Source: JABFSA01 sp963827515
Lineage (GTDB): Bacteria > Acidobacteriota > Vicinamibacteria > Vicinamibacterales > UBA2999
Direction: 5' to 3'
NCBI GenBank assembly: GCA_963827515.1
Contig: CAWHBF010000008.1
Location: forward strand, 186,001 to 250,000
DNA: 64,000 nucleotides
Shown here in pieces: positions 8,240 to 18,229 of this stretch. The translations under genes were made by a program, and so were the position numbers. Each line of letters opens with the position of its first letter. Position 1 is the stretch's first letter. The notes below the pieces were generated by a model. It worked only from the letters and a program-made list of their open reading frames with translations, did not search any database and was not told the DNA's origin.

Positions 8240-8973
8240 GCAACTCGACTCCAGGCTCCATGCTGACGAACCGCGTCGGCGTACTTCGAGAAGGAGACTC
8301 TATAGGGCGCCAGATGGCGAAGCAGCGTGGCCATCCAGGCGGGGGGATGCGCCGGGTACTTCAGCTCTACGATCGTCACGGCCTGGCAGCCGTGCCGGGC
8401 CGGCAGCACCAACGATCGCCATCGATCCGGCGATGCAACGAGATCGGGCCGCGACGTCGCCTGACACACGATTCGACGGTCCGCGGTCACGGCAACCTCG
8501 CCGGCGGCGCCGGCGGCGCGCAGCGCTTCGCGCAGGCAACTCACCAGCAGCGTGGGGCACGCCCCGTATGCGCGGCAACGCGCCACGAATTCGTCGCGTG
8601 CGGCGTCCGGCGCGCCGCTATTCGGTACGCGATTGCCGCCGGCTAGAAGCTCTGCGAGGGCGGCGGCCGGAAGCTCGGCACGAGACTTCCGCCGGACACG
8701 CCCGGAATTCTCCTTAACTTCCGCGAACAGGCGGTCGCCCGGTTGTTCTCCGTATCCGCGGACCCTGAGCTTGAAACGATGCCGCCGCCGCTGCCGGTAC
8801 CACTGATAGAACGTGAGCTGAGGCGAATCGAGATAGAGCGATGTCACGCGTTGAAGCCCGGATACGCCGCGATCCGGGCCAAGAAAGGCACGCGACCAGT
8901 CGAGCGCCTGCGCCGCGATCGCTTCAGGCACGGCGTGTTTCACTTCGACGCGGTCCACCATGCCAAGGCTCAT
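8236..8973 (-). CDS. VTC domain protein, probable polyphosphate polymerase-type domain
   Basis: This 245-residue protein matches the VTC domain of the CYTH/triphosphate tunnel superfamily. Visible signature pieces are EVKHAV near the N terminus, TSLYLDS, the basic strand FKLRVRGYG, FAEVKENSGRVRRKSR, a late VELKYP and FSKYADAV close to the end. The alternating Lys, Arg and Glu residues would line a tunnel for polyphosphate and a metal ion. In yeast the homologous domain makes polyphosphate from nucleotide; bacterial VTC proteins next to CotH and DUF4956 are less well characterised. It is soluble, with no membrane segment of its own, so DUF4956 may supply the membrane part. Both ends overlap neighbours by four bases. 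Confidence 0.87.
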   Translation of the reverse strand: MSLGMVDRVEVKHAVPEAIAAQALDWSRAFLGPDRGVSGLQRVTSLYLDSPQLTFYQWYRQRRRHRFKLRVRGYGEQPGDRLFAEVKENSGRVRRKSRAELPAAALAELLAGGNRVPNSGAPDAARDEFVARCRAYGACPTLLVSCLREALRAAGAAGEVAVTADRRIVCQATSRPDLVASPDRWRSLVLPARHGCQAVTIVELKYPAHPPAWMATLLRHLAPYRVSFSKYADAVRQHGAWSRVA

Positions 8974-10610
8974 CGCGAGGTCGCCAGTGCCTGGCGGACT
9001 GCGACGGCACGTCCCTGCACATAGGAGACGACGGCCGAGAGTGCCTGCGTGAATTGCGCCGGTGAATCGATGAAGGTTCGTCCAGGCTGCTCGCCTTCAG
9101 GGTCGACGACGAACGGCGCGATTAGCGCGTGTTGGGCCTGCATCCGTGACGACAGGGCTCCGGACTCGAACACCGTTGCGAGGACTTCTTCGACGTGCCG
9201 TCGATACGCGGCCCGGTATACCGGGTCATCGAGCAGATAGCGGATGAGCGGCCACGACGCATCGACACGGTCGTGAAATAGATCGAGTGCCGTACCGGTT
9301 GCCGCATTTCCGCCGCCCATGTTCGCGTTGAGCGACAGGTCGTGGTCCCACGGGATCCAGAAGAGCCGGTCCCGATGGCGAGGACTGCCGTACACGTAGT
9401 AGTTGTGAGGCGAGAAGCTGCCGTAGGTATCTGTGTTGCCAACCACCGTATTGACGGCGAGCCATCTGAGAAAACCATCGACGGCGAACCGAGCCTCGAG
9501 CCGCACGCGCCAGGCCGCAGGGCTCGTCCGCGGCTCGTTCAGTACGGCGATCGCCTCCTGCACGTCGGTCCAGTCCTCGTCTTCTTCGTTGGTCTTCTTG
9601 GAGAAGTCGTCCGCTACGAATATGCGCCAGCGGGCGCCAGTACCTGCCGGCTTGTAGAGATTGCCGTCGCCGCTGCCAAAGAGCGTTGAGAGCATCGGCT
9701 CATCGGGCACTTCGACAAACGTATAGAGGCCCAGGTAGTTCATGCCGGCGCCGCGATCCAGGAACACGCGAACGAACGCGGTGCGCGCCGCCGGCACGCC
9801 GGCCTCGCGAAACAGATCGCCGACGACTTTGGCCCTGAGGTACGAGCTATCCTGCGAATTGTTCGTAAGGTTGATGTTGGGGAAACCGAAGAAGGTCTGG
9901 TCGCGGATCTCGGGATAGTCGTCCTCGAGCTCGTCGAAGTTGAGACGGAACGGCAGCTTCTCCACGCCGCTCCGCCACGAGTTCAGTAGGCTCGAGTTGC
10001 CTTTCAGGCGCAGGCCGACATGCCTGAATACGACACCGTCGAACGTGATGTTCGCCGGGACATAAACGGGGTTGCGTGGTAGGAGCTCGACGTCATCACG
10101 GCCACCCACACCCCCGACCACACCGCCTCCGCCCATTCCTGGCGCGGGAACGGGGTTGGGGTTGCCGCCCGGGAACGGGTTGAGCACGCCGGGCAGTGGC
10201 GTGCATGAGAGCCCGACGCCCATGGGTAGCTGGGTGCATCGTCCGCCGGTTGGCGGATTGCCGAACTGGCAGACACTCCCTTCGACCAGACCTGTGCATG
10301 CCGCGCTTCGAAGAGGGTCCGGTGGCAGACCTCCCTGACGACCGCCACCCTCCACGCCGGGGGCGCCAACCATCTCGGCCATGTCGGCTCTCAGACGCTC
10401 CCAGTCGGCTGATGCTATCTGGATGTCGAGCCGCTTCACGGTGTTCTCTGGGAACACCCGCGCGTAGTCGGGTGTGGCATTCCGTCCATGTGTGTCATCA
10501 CGCCACCCTTGCTGGGCGGCCCCGGCAACGACAAGAACACTCGGCAAGGTCGCCGCGATGAGCGCTGCCACAAGGCGGCGCATGCCGCGACGTCGAATCG
10601 GACTGTTCAT
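8970..10610 (-). CDS. CotH-type protein kinase, exported
   Basis: The 546-residue protein has a signal peptide (about residues 10-32; ATG 10583 is a possible alternative start), a Gly/Pro-rich low-complexity stretch (about 92-170) and a CotH kinase domain. Family motifs are VKRLDIQIA, the LRLKGNSS loop, FRLNFDELED, the VVGNTDTYGSF region and IPWDHDLSLNANMGGG, which carries the metal-binding aspartates. CotH proteins are atypical kinases; in Bacillus CotH phosphorylates spore-coat proteins, but many Gram-negative homologues are secreted and have unknown targets. It is the first gene of the four-gene polyphosphate-linked operon and its stop overlaps the VTC start by four bases. Confidence 0.87.
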   Translation of the reverse strand: MNSPIRRRGMRRLVAALIAATLPSVLVVAGAAQQGWRDDTHGRNATPDYARVFPENTVKRLDIQIASADWERLRADMAEMVGAPGVEGGGRQGGLPPDPLRSAACTGLVEGSVCQFGNPPTGGRCTQLPMGVGLSCTPLPGVLNPFPGGNPNPVPAPGMGGGGVVGGVGGRDDVELLPRNPVYVPANITFDGVVFRHVGLRLKGNSSLLNSWRSGVEKLPFRLNFDELEDDYPEIRDQTFFGFPNINLTNNSQDSSYLRAKVVGDLFREAGVPAARTAFVRVFLDRGAGMNYLGLYTFVEVPDEPMLSTLFGSGDGNLYKPAGTGARWRIFVADDFSKKTNEEDEDWTDVQEAIAVLNEPRTSPAAWRVRLEARFAVDGFLRWLAVNTVVGNTDTYGSFSPHNYYVYGSPRHRDRLFWIPWDHDLSLNANMGGGNAATGTALDLFHDRVDASWPLIRYLLDDPVYRAAYRRHVEEVLATVFESGALSSRMQAQHALIAPFVVDPEGEQPGRTFIDSPAQFTQALSAVVSYVQGRAVAVRQALATSR

Positions 10611-10845
10611 TCAAGCAAAATGAGTGTGATGAAGGACTGTGGCAGAAGTGTGGCAACCCGTAGACATTCGTAGGTCACACGCCGGCCGAGAGCCCCTCTG
10701 AGTCCCATCCAGCGCGACCGTTTCTGCGGGGGCTCATAGGTGTTTGACACGGGCTAGTCCTTGGACTATGGTTGCCGGCGCTTCAGGTCGGAGACTTGGA
10801 GGAGACATACGGCGGACGGTTTGGCCTAGTCCGCTTTCCAGTTGT

Positions 10846-10903
10846 ACAGTAGTGTCCGCCTTCAGGCGGACCGAGAAAGGCCGGCTGAAGCCGGCCACTA
10901 CGT
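10846..10903. repeat. Double-hairpin intergenic repeat
   Basis: Two adjacent perfect hairpins with complementary tetraloops: GTCCGCC-TTCA-GGCGGAC and GGCCGGC-TGAA-GCCGGCC, enclosed by TAGTG and CACTA. The TTCA / TGAA design recurs at 19492-19556. It lies just upstream of the gene at 10935 and could be a REP-type element. No transposase of the RAYT type is in the window. Confidence 0.7.
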
Positions 10904-10934
10904 ACAAGCGCTCTAGCTGGAAGGGAGCTGACAG

Positions 10935-11694
10935 GTGAGCCACGCGCGCAAAGGCAGCAGCAGAACCACAGTGAAATGGATCGCCACAGGCGCCATGGCT
11001 TTGGCCGTCGTCGCGGTCGTCGCGCAACATCCCTCGACATACCTCAACGCCCAGTCGGCGGCCCCCTCGTCGGCTGTTCCCAAGCTCTCGGGCCTGTGGC
11101 ATCGAAAGGGACCGCTCAATGGGAAGCCCAATCAACAGGCGGTGCCGACGAACAGGGCGGCTGGGTTCGACAAGGCGTTCGACGATGCGCTGAACCCCAC
11201 GTACGACTGCAGCGCCACGCCCATACCTGGGCTCATCAACGACAACTACGACTTTGGGATTACGCAGCAAGCGGACCGCGTGATCATTCGTTACGAGAAG
11301 ATGGACATCGTTCGGACCATCTGGCTGGAGGGACACGGTCATCCACAACCAGAGAAGAACGACTACACCAATCAGGGGCACTCGTTCGGCCGGTACGAGG
11401 GAGACCGCCTGGTGGTCCAGACCACCAAGTTCGCGTTCGATCCCAGAGGCTTCTCTGCCAACCGCTGGATTCCAGGGTCCACGATGAAGAAGATGACCGA
11501 GCGGGTACTGGCGCGAGGGTGACACCTTGAAGCTGGATTCGGTGTCGGAGGATCCGCTCACGTTGAAACAGCCGTACCACTACGGCTGGGAGTGGACGGT
11601 TCGGACCGAAGAGCTGACGCCGTACGACTGCGACCCCGAAGACTCCAGGTGGGGGGCGCAATGGCACAAGTCGAAGTATCCAGCTGACAAATAG
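10935..11694 (+). CDS. Secreted protein of the GDTLV-type superfamily, one frameshift
   Basis: A signal peptide (about residues 12-35) is followed by a domain with GLINDNYDFGI, MDIVRTIWLEG, and the core GHSFGRYEGDRLVVQTTKF, which aligns with the G-x-W-E-G-D-T-L-V core of several other proteins in this window. The frame breaks at about 11516 in a GGG run: read with one G fewer, the protein continues as GDTLKLDSVSEDPLTL to a TAG at 11692-11694 with about 58 further residues. The biochemical role of this family is not known to me. It heads a plus-strand series with two DUF6152 genes 27 and about 500 bases downstream. Confidence 0.7.
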
Positions 11695-11721
11695 GGGTCA
11701 GTCATTGCGGGGGCTAAACAG

Positions 11722-12153
11722 ATGAGACGCTCACTACGAACCCTGTCGGCGGCGCGAGTCGCCGTGGCCATCCTCGTGGTGGCGCTCGGATGGGCTGCGG
11801 AGGCACTCGCGCACCATTCCACGTCGTACTACTCCAAGGAACAGAAGGATTTCGTCAAGATCCAGGGCAAGGTCGTCCGGTGGGAGTTCAGGAGCCCCCA
11901 CAGTCAGATCTATCTCGAAACAACGGACAAGGACGGCAAGGTCGTCGTGTGGCGATTCGAGAGCACGCCGTCTGCATGGCTCATCCGCGAGGGGTTCAAA
12001 GAGGAGTCTCTCAGCGTTGGCGATATCGTGACCATCGAAGGGTTCCCGATCCCCGGCCAGCCCTTTGCCTGGCTCGGCAAGGTGACCAAGGCTGACGGAA
12101 CGAGATTGCTGCCGCAGCGATCGTCCGCGACACCGGACTGGTGGCAGCCCTGA
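11722..12153 (+). CDS. DUF6152 exported protein, copy 1
   Basis: The 143-residue product has a signal peptide ending in AEALA, so the predicted mature protein begins HHSTSYYS. The family pattern continues with a small beta-rich domain: VKIQGKVVRWEF, the conserved RSPHSQIYLE, VVVWRFESTPSAWL and a metal-free-looking VGDIVTIEGF. This copy is the most divergent of the nine in the window, with Ser-Pro-His in place of Asn-Pro-His and a tail rich in Trp and Gln. The family has no proven function. It sits between a GDTLV-type gene and another DUF6152 gene. Confidence 0.82.
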   Translation: MRRSLRTLSAARVAVAILVVALGWAAEALAHHSTSYYSKEQKDFVKIQGKVVRWEFRSPHSQIYLETTDKDGKVVVWRFESTPSAWLIREGFKEESLSVGDIVTIEGFPIPGQPFAWLGKVTKADGTRLLPQRSSATPDWWQP

Positions 12154-12191
12154 GGACGCAGGCGCCAATGAGGACTTCAGGAGGTTTTCGC

Positions 12192-12590
12192 ATGCGGACG
12201 ACATTCGGACTGCTCGTGGGCGGTTTCGGCCTCTGCTGCCTGGCGGAGGTCGTCGTTGCCCATCACTCGTTTGGCGTGGAATACGACATCAACAAACCGA
12301 TCAAGGTCTCCGGCACGGTGACGAAGCTCGAATGGACGAATCCCCACGCCCACCTCTACGTGGACGTCGTCGATCAGAAGGGGACGAAGGTGAGCTGGAA
12401 CTTCGAGATGGCGAGCCCGAACATCCTCGAGCGGAACGGCTGGACCAGGAGGGCCGTCAAGGCGATGGACACCGTGGTCGTCGAGGGCTATGCGGGCCGG
12501 GTGGATGCGAGCCGCGGGATCGCGAATTCGATCAAGTTCGAGGACGGTCGCGCTCTCTTCGCGGGTGCGCCCGATCAGCAGAACAAGTAG
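12192..12590 (+). CDS. DUF6152 exported protein, copy 2
   Basis: The 132-residue protein has a signal peptide ending in VVVA, giving a predicted mature start HHSFGVEYD. The domain follows as KVSGTVTKLEWTNPHAHLY, VSWNFEMASPNILER and the VVVEGYAGR loop. ATG 12192 is chosen because AGGAGG lies seven bases upstream; the upstream in-frame ATGs at 12141 and 12168 add no signal-like sequence. It closely resembles copy 4 at 22775, which sits before a very similar partner gene, so the two loci look like duplicated modules. Confidence 0.88.
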   Translation: MRTTFGLLVGGFGLCCLAEVVVAHHSFGVEYDINKPIKVSGTVTKLEWTNPHAHLYVDVVDQKGTKVSWNFEMASPNILERNGWTRRAVKAMDTVVVEGYAGRVDASRGIANSIKFEDGRALFAGAPDQQNK

Positions 12591-12602
12591 CGCGTCTGCT
12601 AA

Positions 12603-12720
12603 CAAGGCGGGTCCGCTACGCGGAACCCGCCCTACTCAAGCGGGTACGTAGGCCGGGTGCGGCGCAGCCGACCCGGCGGAAGTAACACCGAGTCCGCAGG
12701 CCGGGATCCGGCGAAACCGA
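12603..12720. repeat. Cluster of GC-rich hairpins
   Basis: The 149-bp gap between DUF6152 copy 2 and the next gene holds a GGCGGGT...ACCCGCC hairpin with a CTACG loop, followed by GCCGGGTGCGGC-GCA-GCCGACCCGGC and a decayed second copy (GCCGGGATCCGG...CCGACCCGGC). These look like REP-type palindromes and could also end the upstream transcript. Confidence 0.55.
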
Positions 12721-12739
12721 CCCGGCGGGAGCAAGCAAA

Positions 12740-13546
12740 GTGAAGAGACTGCTGGTCGGGATAATCGCCGCGTTGACGCTGACGTTGCTGGCGCAATCCA
12801 GAAACGCCGCACAGGATGTGCCGTTCCGCGCCGGAGGAACCACACCGCTCGCGACCAACGCCAACGCACCCGCACCGCGGATGGCCGACGGCTCAATCGA
12901 TCTCTGGGGCACGTGGGTCGGCGGCGGTCCTATCGACGACATCGAGCGAGACGGCGGGATGAAGCCCGGCGAGCTGGACAAGATCATGCTGCCGTGGGCC
13001 ATCACGCTCAGGAACTCGCGGAAGGATCCCGAGGACCCGCACAACTTCTGCCTGCCCATGGGTGTGCCACGACAGGCCGGCGCGTTTCCCTGGCGGTTCG
13101 TGCAGTATCCGACGCACAAGGCCGCGACGCACATGTTCATCCTCTGGGAAGGCTTCCGCAACTATCGGCAGATTTTCATGGACGGCCGCAAGCACACCGA
13201 GGATCCCACGCCAACCTGGTTCGGCGAGTCGATCGGACGCTGGGAAGGCGACACCCTGGTGATCGACTCGATCGGATTCAACGACAAGTGGTGGTGGGAT
13301 CGCCGCGGCACGCCGCACACCGAGCAGCTCCACATCATCGAGCGGTGGACGCGCGTCACGTTCGGCACCCTGAACAACGAGGTCACCATCGACGATCCAG
13401 GGGCGTTCAGCAAACCGTTCACGCTGCGCTTCAGCGCGAAGCACAGCGCCCCTGGCGACGAGCTGAAGGAATACATCTGCGAGGAGAACAACCAGTTCGG
13501 CCTTGCCGGCGGCCATCCCAATCCATATAGGGCTGAGCCGAAGTAG
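12740..13546 (+). CDS. Secreted GDTLV-type protein, subfamily with WFGESIGRWEGDTLV
   Basis: The 268-residue product starts with a GTG at 12740 preceded by GGGAGC, has a signal peptide (about residues 1-24) and a mature domain containing DLWGTWVGGGP, HNFCLPMGVPRQ, IFMDGRKHTEDPTP, the core WFGESIGRWEGDTLVIDS, and TIDDPGAFSKPF near the end. A close paralogue lies at 23232-24044. One or two Cys residues (NFCLPMG and YICEENN) are shared by the pair and could form a disulfide. I know of no proven activity. It precedes a TonB receptor by 129 bases, on the same strand. Confidence 0.8.
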   Translation: MKRLLVGIIAALTLTLLAQSRNAAQDVPFRAGGTTPLATNANAPAPRMADGSIDLWGTWVGGGPIDDIERDGGMKPGELDKIMLPWAITLRNSRKDPEDPHNFCLPMGVPRQAGAFPWRFVQYPTHKAATHMFILWEGFRNYRQIFMDGRKHTEDPTPTWFGESIGRWEGDTLVIDSIGFNDKWWWDRRGTPHTEQLHIIERWTRVTFGTLNNEVTIDDPGAFSKPFTLRFSAKHSAPGDELKEYICEENNQFGLAGGHPNPYRAEPK

Positions 13547-13675
13547 CAAGTCACTGAAGCACGTCGAGCGATTCCACCCGGGGTGCTCTTGCGTAGGGAC
13601 GACAGGAAAATCAGATAAGTCCGGCAACTCGGCCGGCGACCCACTCGTGCACATTGCGAAGGAGGGAGACCAGTC

Positions 13676-16600
13676 ATGCCCGCTCTGCGCGTTGTTTGCA
13701 TCTTCACCATGTTTCTGGTGCTTTCGAGTGGCACCCTCTGGGCCCAGGCAACGGCCGAACTCTCCGGTCGGGTCACCGATGAGAGTGGCGCGATTCTCCC
13801 GGGAGTCACCGTCACTGCCGCTCAGACTGACACAGGGTTCACGCGAACGGTCGTGACCGATGAGCGCCGGCAGTTGGGTGATGCCGAACCTGCCGACCGG
13901 TCCGTACCGGCTGGAAGTCTCGCTGCAGGGGTTCCGCACCTACGTCCAGACGGGCATCGTGCTGCAGGTCGACGCGAAGGCCCACCATCAACGCGGCGCT
14001 CGGCGTGGGCAACATCGAGGAGACGGTGTCGGTTGAGGCCGCCTCACCGATCGTGGACGTTCGAAGCGCCGGCATCAGCAGCGGTGGTCGAACTGGAGCG
14101 AGGTCCTCCAGATGCCCCTCGAGGGGCGCCAGGTCACCGGTCTCATCATCGGCGCGGGCGCGGCCGTGGAGACCGGACGCCCGAACAGCCGGAACTTCCA
14201 GGGCGGCGTGAACATCTCGGTCGCCGGCGGCCTGCAGTTCGGCGTGGCCTACACGCTCGACGGCGCCGTTCACAACGATCCGCAGAACTCCGCCAGCCTG
14301 CCGCTGCCGTTTCCGGACGCGCTACAGGAATTCCGCGTGGCCACGAGCGGCCTTGCCGCGCAGAGCGGCATGCGGTCGGCGCGCCTCGGTGGACGCGGTG
14401 ACGAAGTCGGGCACGAACACCTTTCACGGCAACGCGTTCGAGTTCCTTCGTGACAAGAGTCTCAACGCCACGAGCCCCTTTGCGGCGATCGGCCCTGACG
14501 GCAAGCGGTTCGACGATGGCCTGAGGCGAGACCAGTTTGGCGGCACGGTGGGGGGGCCGATCGTCCGCGACCGGATGTTCTTCTTCGCCGCGTATCAGGG
14601 CACCAGGACCCGTCAGACGCCCCCGGACCTCATCGCCTTCGTCCCCACGGCGGCAATGCTGGCAGGCGACTTCACGACGTACGCCTCTCCGGCGTGCCAG
14701 GGTGGTCGCCAGGTAACGCTCGGCGCAGGGTTCGTCGGCAATCGCATCGACCCCGCGCGGTTCAGTCCGGCCGCGGTCAAGATGGCAGGCTTTCTGCCGA
14801 AGACGACCGATCCCTGCGGCCAGATCACCTACAGCCAGCCCGACGATCGCGACGAGGGACAGTACGTCGGCCGCGTCGACTATCAACTGAGTGCCAATCA
14901 TTCGCTCTTCGGCCGGTACATGGCGTCGCGCGACAAGAAACCGTCGGCGTACGGCACGACGGGCAACGTCCTGACGACGGTGAATCCGTCCATCGACAAC
15001 CTGGCGCAGTCGCTCGACGCTCGGCGATACGACAGGTCTTCGGCAACAACATGGTCAATGCCCTCCGGTTTGCGTTCAACCGCACCGCCGTCAACCGGGA
15101 TAACGACCCGTACTTCGATCCGCCGTCTCTCGGCATCAAGGCCTCCACCTACGTGCCAGGCTCGATGATCGTGGTCGTGACCGGCGGGTTCAGCGTCGCG
15201 GCGGCTACGGCGACCAGGGGGATCGCGGACAACAACTCCTTCCAGGTCAGCGACGACCTGACGCTGGTGCGCGGCAACCACCAGATCGCGCTGGGGGGGA
15301 CCCTCGCTCATTTCCGGGTCTCGTTCAGGACGTGGGCGCGCGGCGGCGGACAGTGGAACTTCACCGGCCAGTTGTCGGGATTGGGGCTGGCGGACATGAT
15401 GCTCGGCCGCGTCGCCACGGTCGATCAATCGGGGCTCTCCGGCGTGGATTACTACCAGTGGTACCAGGGGGTGTACGCCCAGGACACGTGGAGGGCCTCG
15501 AGCCGCGTCACGATCAATGCGGGCCTCCGGTGGGAGCCGTTCTTCAGCCAGAACCTCACCCGGGGCGCCAATACGATCTTCGACCGCGACCTGTTCAGGC
15601 AGAACGTCACGAGCGGAGAGTTCTTCAATGCGCCGGCCGGCCTCATCTACCCAGGCGACCCAGGGTTTCCACGCCGGCACGTCGGGCTTGAACAAGAAGT
15701 GGACGAACTTCTCCCCGCGCGCGGGCGTGGCCTGGGACGTGCGCGGCGACGGCCGTACTCGCGGTCCGATCGTCGTACGCGCTCATGTACGACTATCCGG
15801 GTGGCGAGTACTTCAACAACCTCGCAGCGGCGCCGCCGTACGGCAACCGCACGCTGGTCAGCGATCCTGGCGGGCTTGTTCGACGACCCGTATCGGGATG
15901 TCGGCGGGAATCCGCATCCGATCGAAACGTGGCCCCAATACCATATACCCGGCGGGCGGGACGTTCTCCTCGATGGATCCCGACATCAATGCGCCGCGCG
16001 TGCAGTCGTGGAATGTCAGCGTTGACAGCAGATCGGCGCGAACTGGGGAGCGTCGGTCAGCTATCTCGGCAGCTATTCGGACCGCCTGTGGGGGCTGGTC
16101 GCGCTCAATCCTGGCGTGTATCTGGGGCTCGGCGCCTGCACGATCCAGGGCGTGGCGTATCCCGTCTGCACGACGAACGGCAATCTGAACCAGCGGCGCG
16201 TCCTGTCGGTGTCGGGCGAGAACCCGGCGTCGGCGCGGCTCGATCAGCAATCTCGACAGCCATGCCGCCGTGGGCTCGCAGAACTATCGCGGCTTGAAGC
16301 TGTCGATGCAGCGCCGCTCGGTCAGCGGCGTGAGCATCAACGCCAACTACACCCTGTCGCGCTGCTTACGGCCTCGAGATGGTGCCAAACGCGCAGTTCG
16401 GGATCGGATACGTCGATCCCGCCGAACCCGAATTACGACCGCGGCCACTGCGAGGGGGACCGGACTCACCTGGCCAACGGCTCGGTCGGGTACTCTGACG
16501 CCGGCTGTCGACAGACGCGTGTCTGGGCGCGCTCGCATCCAACTGGCGGCTGTCGGGCATCGTCAACGTGCGATCGGGGAGCCGGCTGTGGGTGATCAGC

Positions 16601-16978
16601 GGCCGGTTGACCGCGCGTTCAACGGCCAGGCCAATCAGCGGCCCGACCAGATTTCCGACGACGTCTACGGCGCCAAGACGCTGGAGAGCTACCTGAATCG
16701 CGCGGCCTTCGCACAGCCGGCCAACGGGGACGTTCGGCACGCACGAGCGCAACAGCCTCACCGGGCCGGGATTCTGGAAGATCGACCTCGCAGTGTCGAG
16801 GCTCGTGCCGATAGCGTCGACGCAGAACCTCGAGCTCCGCCTGGAGGTGTTCAACCTGCTCAACAACTTCAACTGGGGCAATCCCAATCTGAACTTCAGC
16901 GCGGGCACCTTCGGCCGAATCACGACGACGGCCGGCGACCCGCGCATCATTCAGCTTGGCATCAAGTATGGTTTCTAG
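13676..16978 (+). pseudogene. TonB-dependent receptor with carboxypeptidase-regulatory-like domain, many frameshifts
   Basis: Read across frames, the region encodes an outer-membrane receptor of about 1,090 residues: a signal peptide ending in LWAQA, an Ig-like regulatory domain (GRVTDESGAILPGVTV), a plug domain (VEAASPIVDVRSAGIS, LEGRQVTGLI, VAYTLDGAVHNDP, DAVTKSGTNTFHGNAFEF) and a long barrel ending in IIQLGIKYGF with the usual terminal Phe. At least eight frame changes are needed, for example near 13862, 14095, 14385, 15035, 15670 and 15785. Each block is well conserved and lacks internal stops. It closely resembles the receptor at 43918-47215. The following amidohydrolase starts 18 bases after it. 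Confidence 0.8.
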
Positions 16979-16996
16979 ACGTCGGACCCTCTTGCG

Positions 16997-18202
16997 ATGA
17001 ACAGCACGAGTAGACGACTCGGGTCTGCAGTCATCGTGCTGCTCCTCGTTGCCGCCGCCGATCTCTCGGCGCAGGATCTGGTGATCACCAACGCCAGAGT
17101 CATTGTCGGGAATGGCGACGTGATCGACGCTGGTTCCGTTGTCGTACGCGGTGGGCGGATCGTCTCGGTCGCTCGAGGGCCTGCGGATGGCCAGCGTGCC
17201 CCGGCCATCGATGCCAAGGGCATGACCGTCATGCCAGGGTTCATCGATGCCCACCGCCACATCATGACCGGAGACGACGACCGGTGGTTCAAGGAGCAGG
17301 CCGGCGTACGTATGCAGGAATTTCTCGAGGCCGGCTACACGACGCTGATGTCGGGGGGCGGACCCGTGCCCGGGATCGTCCATCTCCAGCAGCGTGTCGA
17401 CAAGGGCGACCTCAAGGGACCTCGCATCGTCACGTCCGGCCGTGCCGACACCAACCTCAAGACTGCCGATGAGGCCCGCGCCCAGGTGCGGATGCTAGCC
17501 AAGGCGGGGGTCGAGATCATCAAGGCTCGCATCGATGACGAAGCGGAGCCACGACAACTGGACATGCTTGCGGTCATCACGGACGAGGCGCGTAAGCATC
17601 AACTCGATGTGATGGTGCATGCGGCGACCGTTCCGGCGATGCTCGGGGCGGTCAAAGCCGGCGCGACAAAGCTCGTGCACACGCCGCACGCGTCGTGGTT
17701 GAGCGAGTCGGATGCCCGCATCGTTGCCAATGCGGGAATCGAGACGTTGTCCACCATCGGGTTCGGCGTCCCCGTGTTCGGGGTGTTCAACACGACAAAC
17801 ACACCCACGTTTCGCGACGGGAAGCCGTGGCCGCAGGGGATCGGTGACGATGGCGGTGGCGGCAGGGGACGCGAAGCCGGCGAGAAAGCCGTGAACGCTC
17901 GTACACTCTGGGATGCGGGTGTGACTTACGGGTTCGGCACCGACACCGGATACCACCCGCAGGCAGGGCTCGCGCATGAACTACGGGCCCTCAACCTGAT
18001 GTTTTCGATGCAGGACATCATCAAGCTCATGGGGCCCAACACCGCCGCCTTCATCGACAAGGGGAAGGACCTTGGGACGCTAGAGGCCGGCAAACTGGCC
18101 GACATGGTCATCCTTGCCGGTAATCCGCTCGACGGTTATTGGAACCTGTTGAACCCCAAGGTCGTGGTCAAAGGCGGCGTCATCGTCGTCGATAAGCGCT
18201 AG
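16997..18202 (+). CDS. Exported amidohydrolase-family protein
   Basis: The 401-residue protein has a signal peptide (about residues 1-25, DLSAQ) and an amidohydrolase fold. The metal-site motifs are present: FIDAHRHIM for the first HxH, a later VMVHA, LVHTPH, and FGTDTG with the late aspartate. The C-terminal part returns to the small beta sandwich (GKLADMVILAGNPL), as usual for imidazolonepropionase- or dipeptidase-like members. A Gly-rich insert (DDGGGGRGREAG) lies near residue 290. It probably hydrolyses a C-N bond in the periplasm; the substrate is unknown. It sits in an operon after a TonB receptor and before a DUF6152 gene, so it may act on what the receptor brings in. Confidence 0.85.
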   Translation: MNSTSRRLGSAVIVLLLVAAADLSAQDLVITNARVIVGNGDVIDAGSVVVRGGRIVSVARGPADGQRAPAIDAKGMTVMPGFIDAHRHIMTGDDDRWFKEQAGVRMQEFLEAGYTTLMSGGGPVPGIVHLQQRVDKGDLKGPRIVTSGRADTNLKTADEARAQVRMLAKAGVEIIKARIDDEAEPRQLDMLAVITDEARKHQLDVMVHAATVPAMLGAVKAGATKLVHTPHASWLSESDARIVANAGIETLSTIGFGVPVFGVFNTTNTPTFRDGKPWPQGIGDDGGGGRGREAGEKAVNARTLWDAGVTYGFGTDTGYHPQAGLAHELRALNLMFSMQDIIKLMGPNTAAFIDKGKDLGTLEAGKLADMVILAGNPLDGYWNLLNPKVVVKGGVIVVDKR

Positions 18203-18229
18203 AGGTTCCCGCACTTGAACGAGGACGCT

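Noticed and set aside
9049..9689. Plus-strand frames opposite the CotH gene
   Set aside because: They are shadows of an intact, well conserved minus-strand gene.
13676..16025. Long plus-strand frames inside the first TonB receptor, for example 14694-16025
   Set aside because: They are partly correct receptor sequence followed by off-frame reading; I describe the region as one frameshifted locus.
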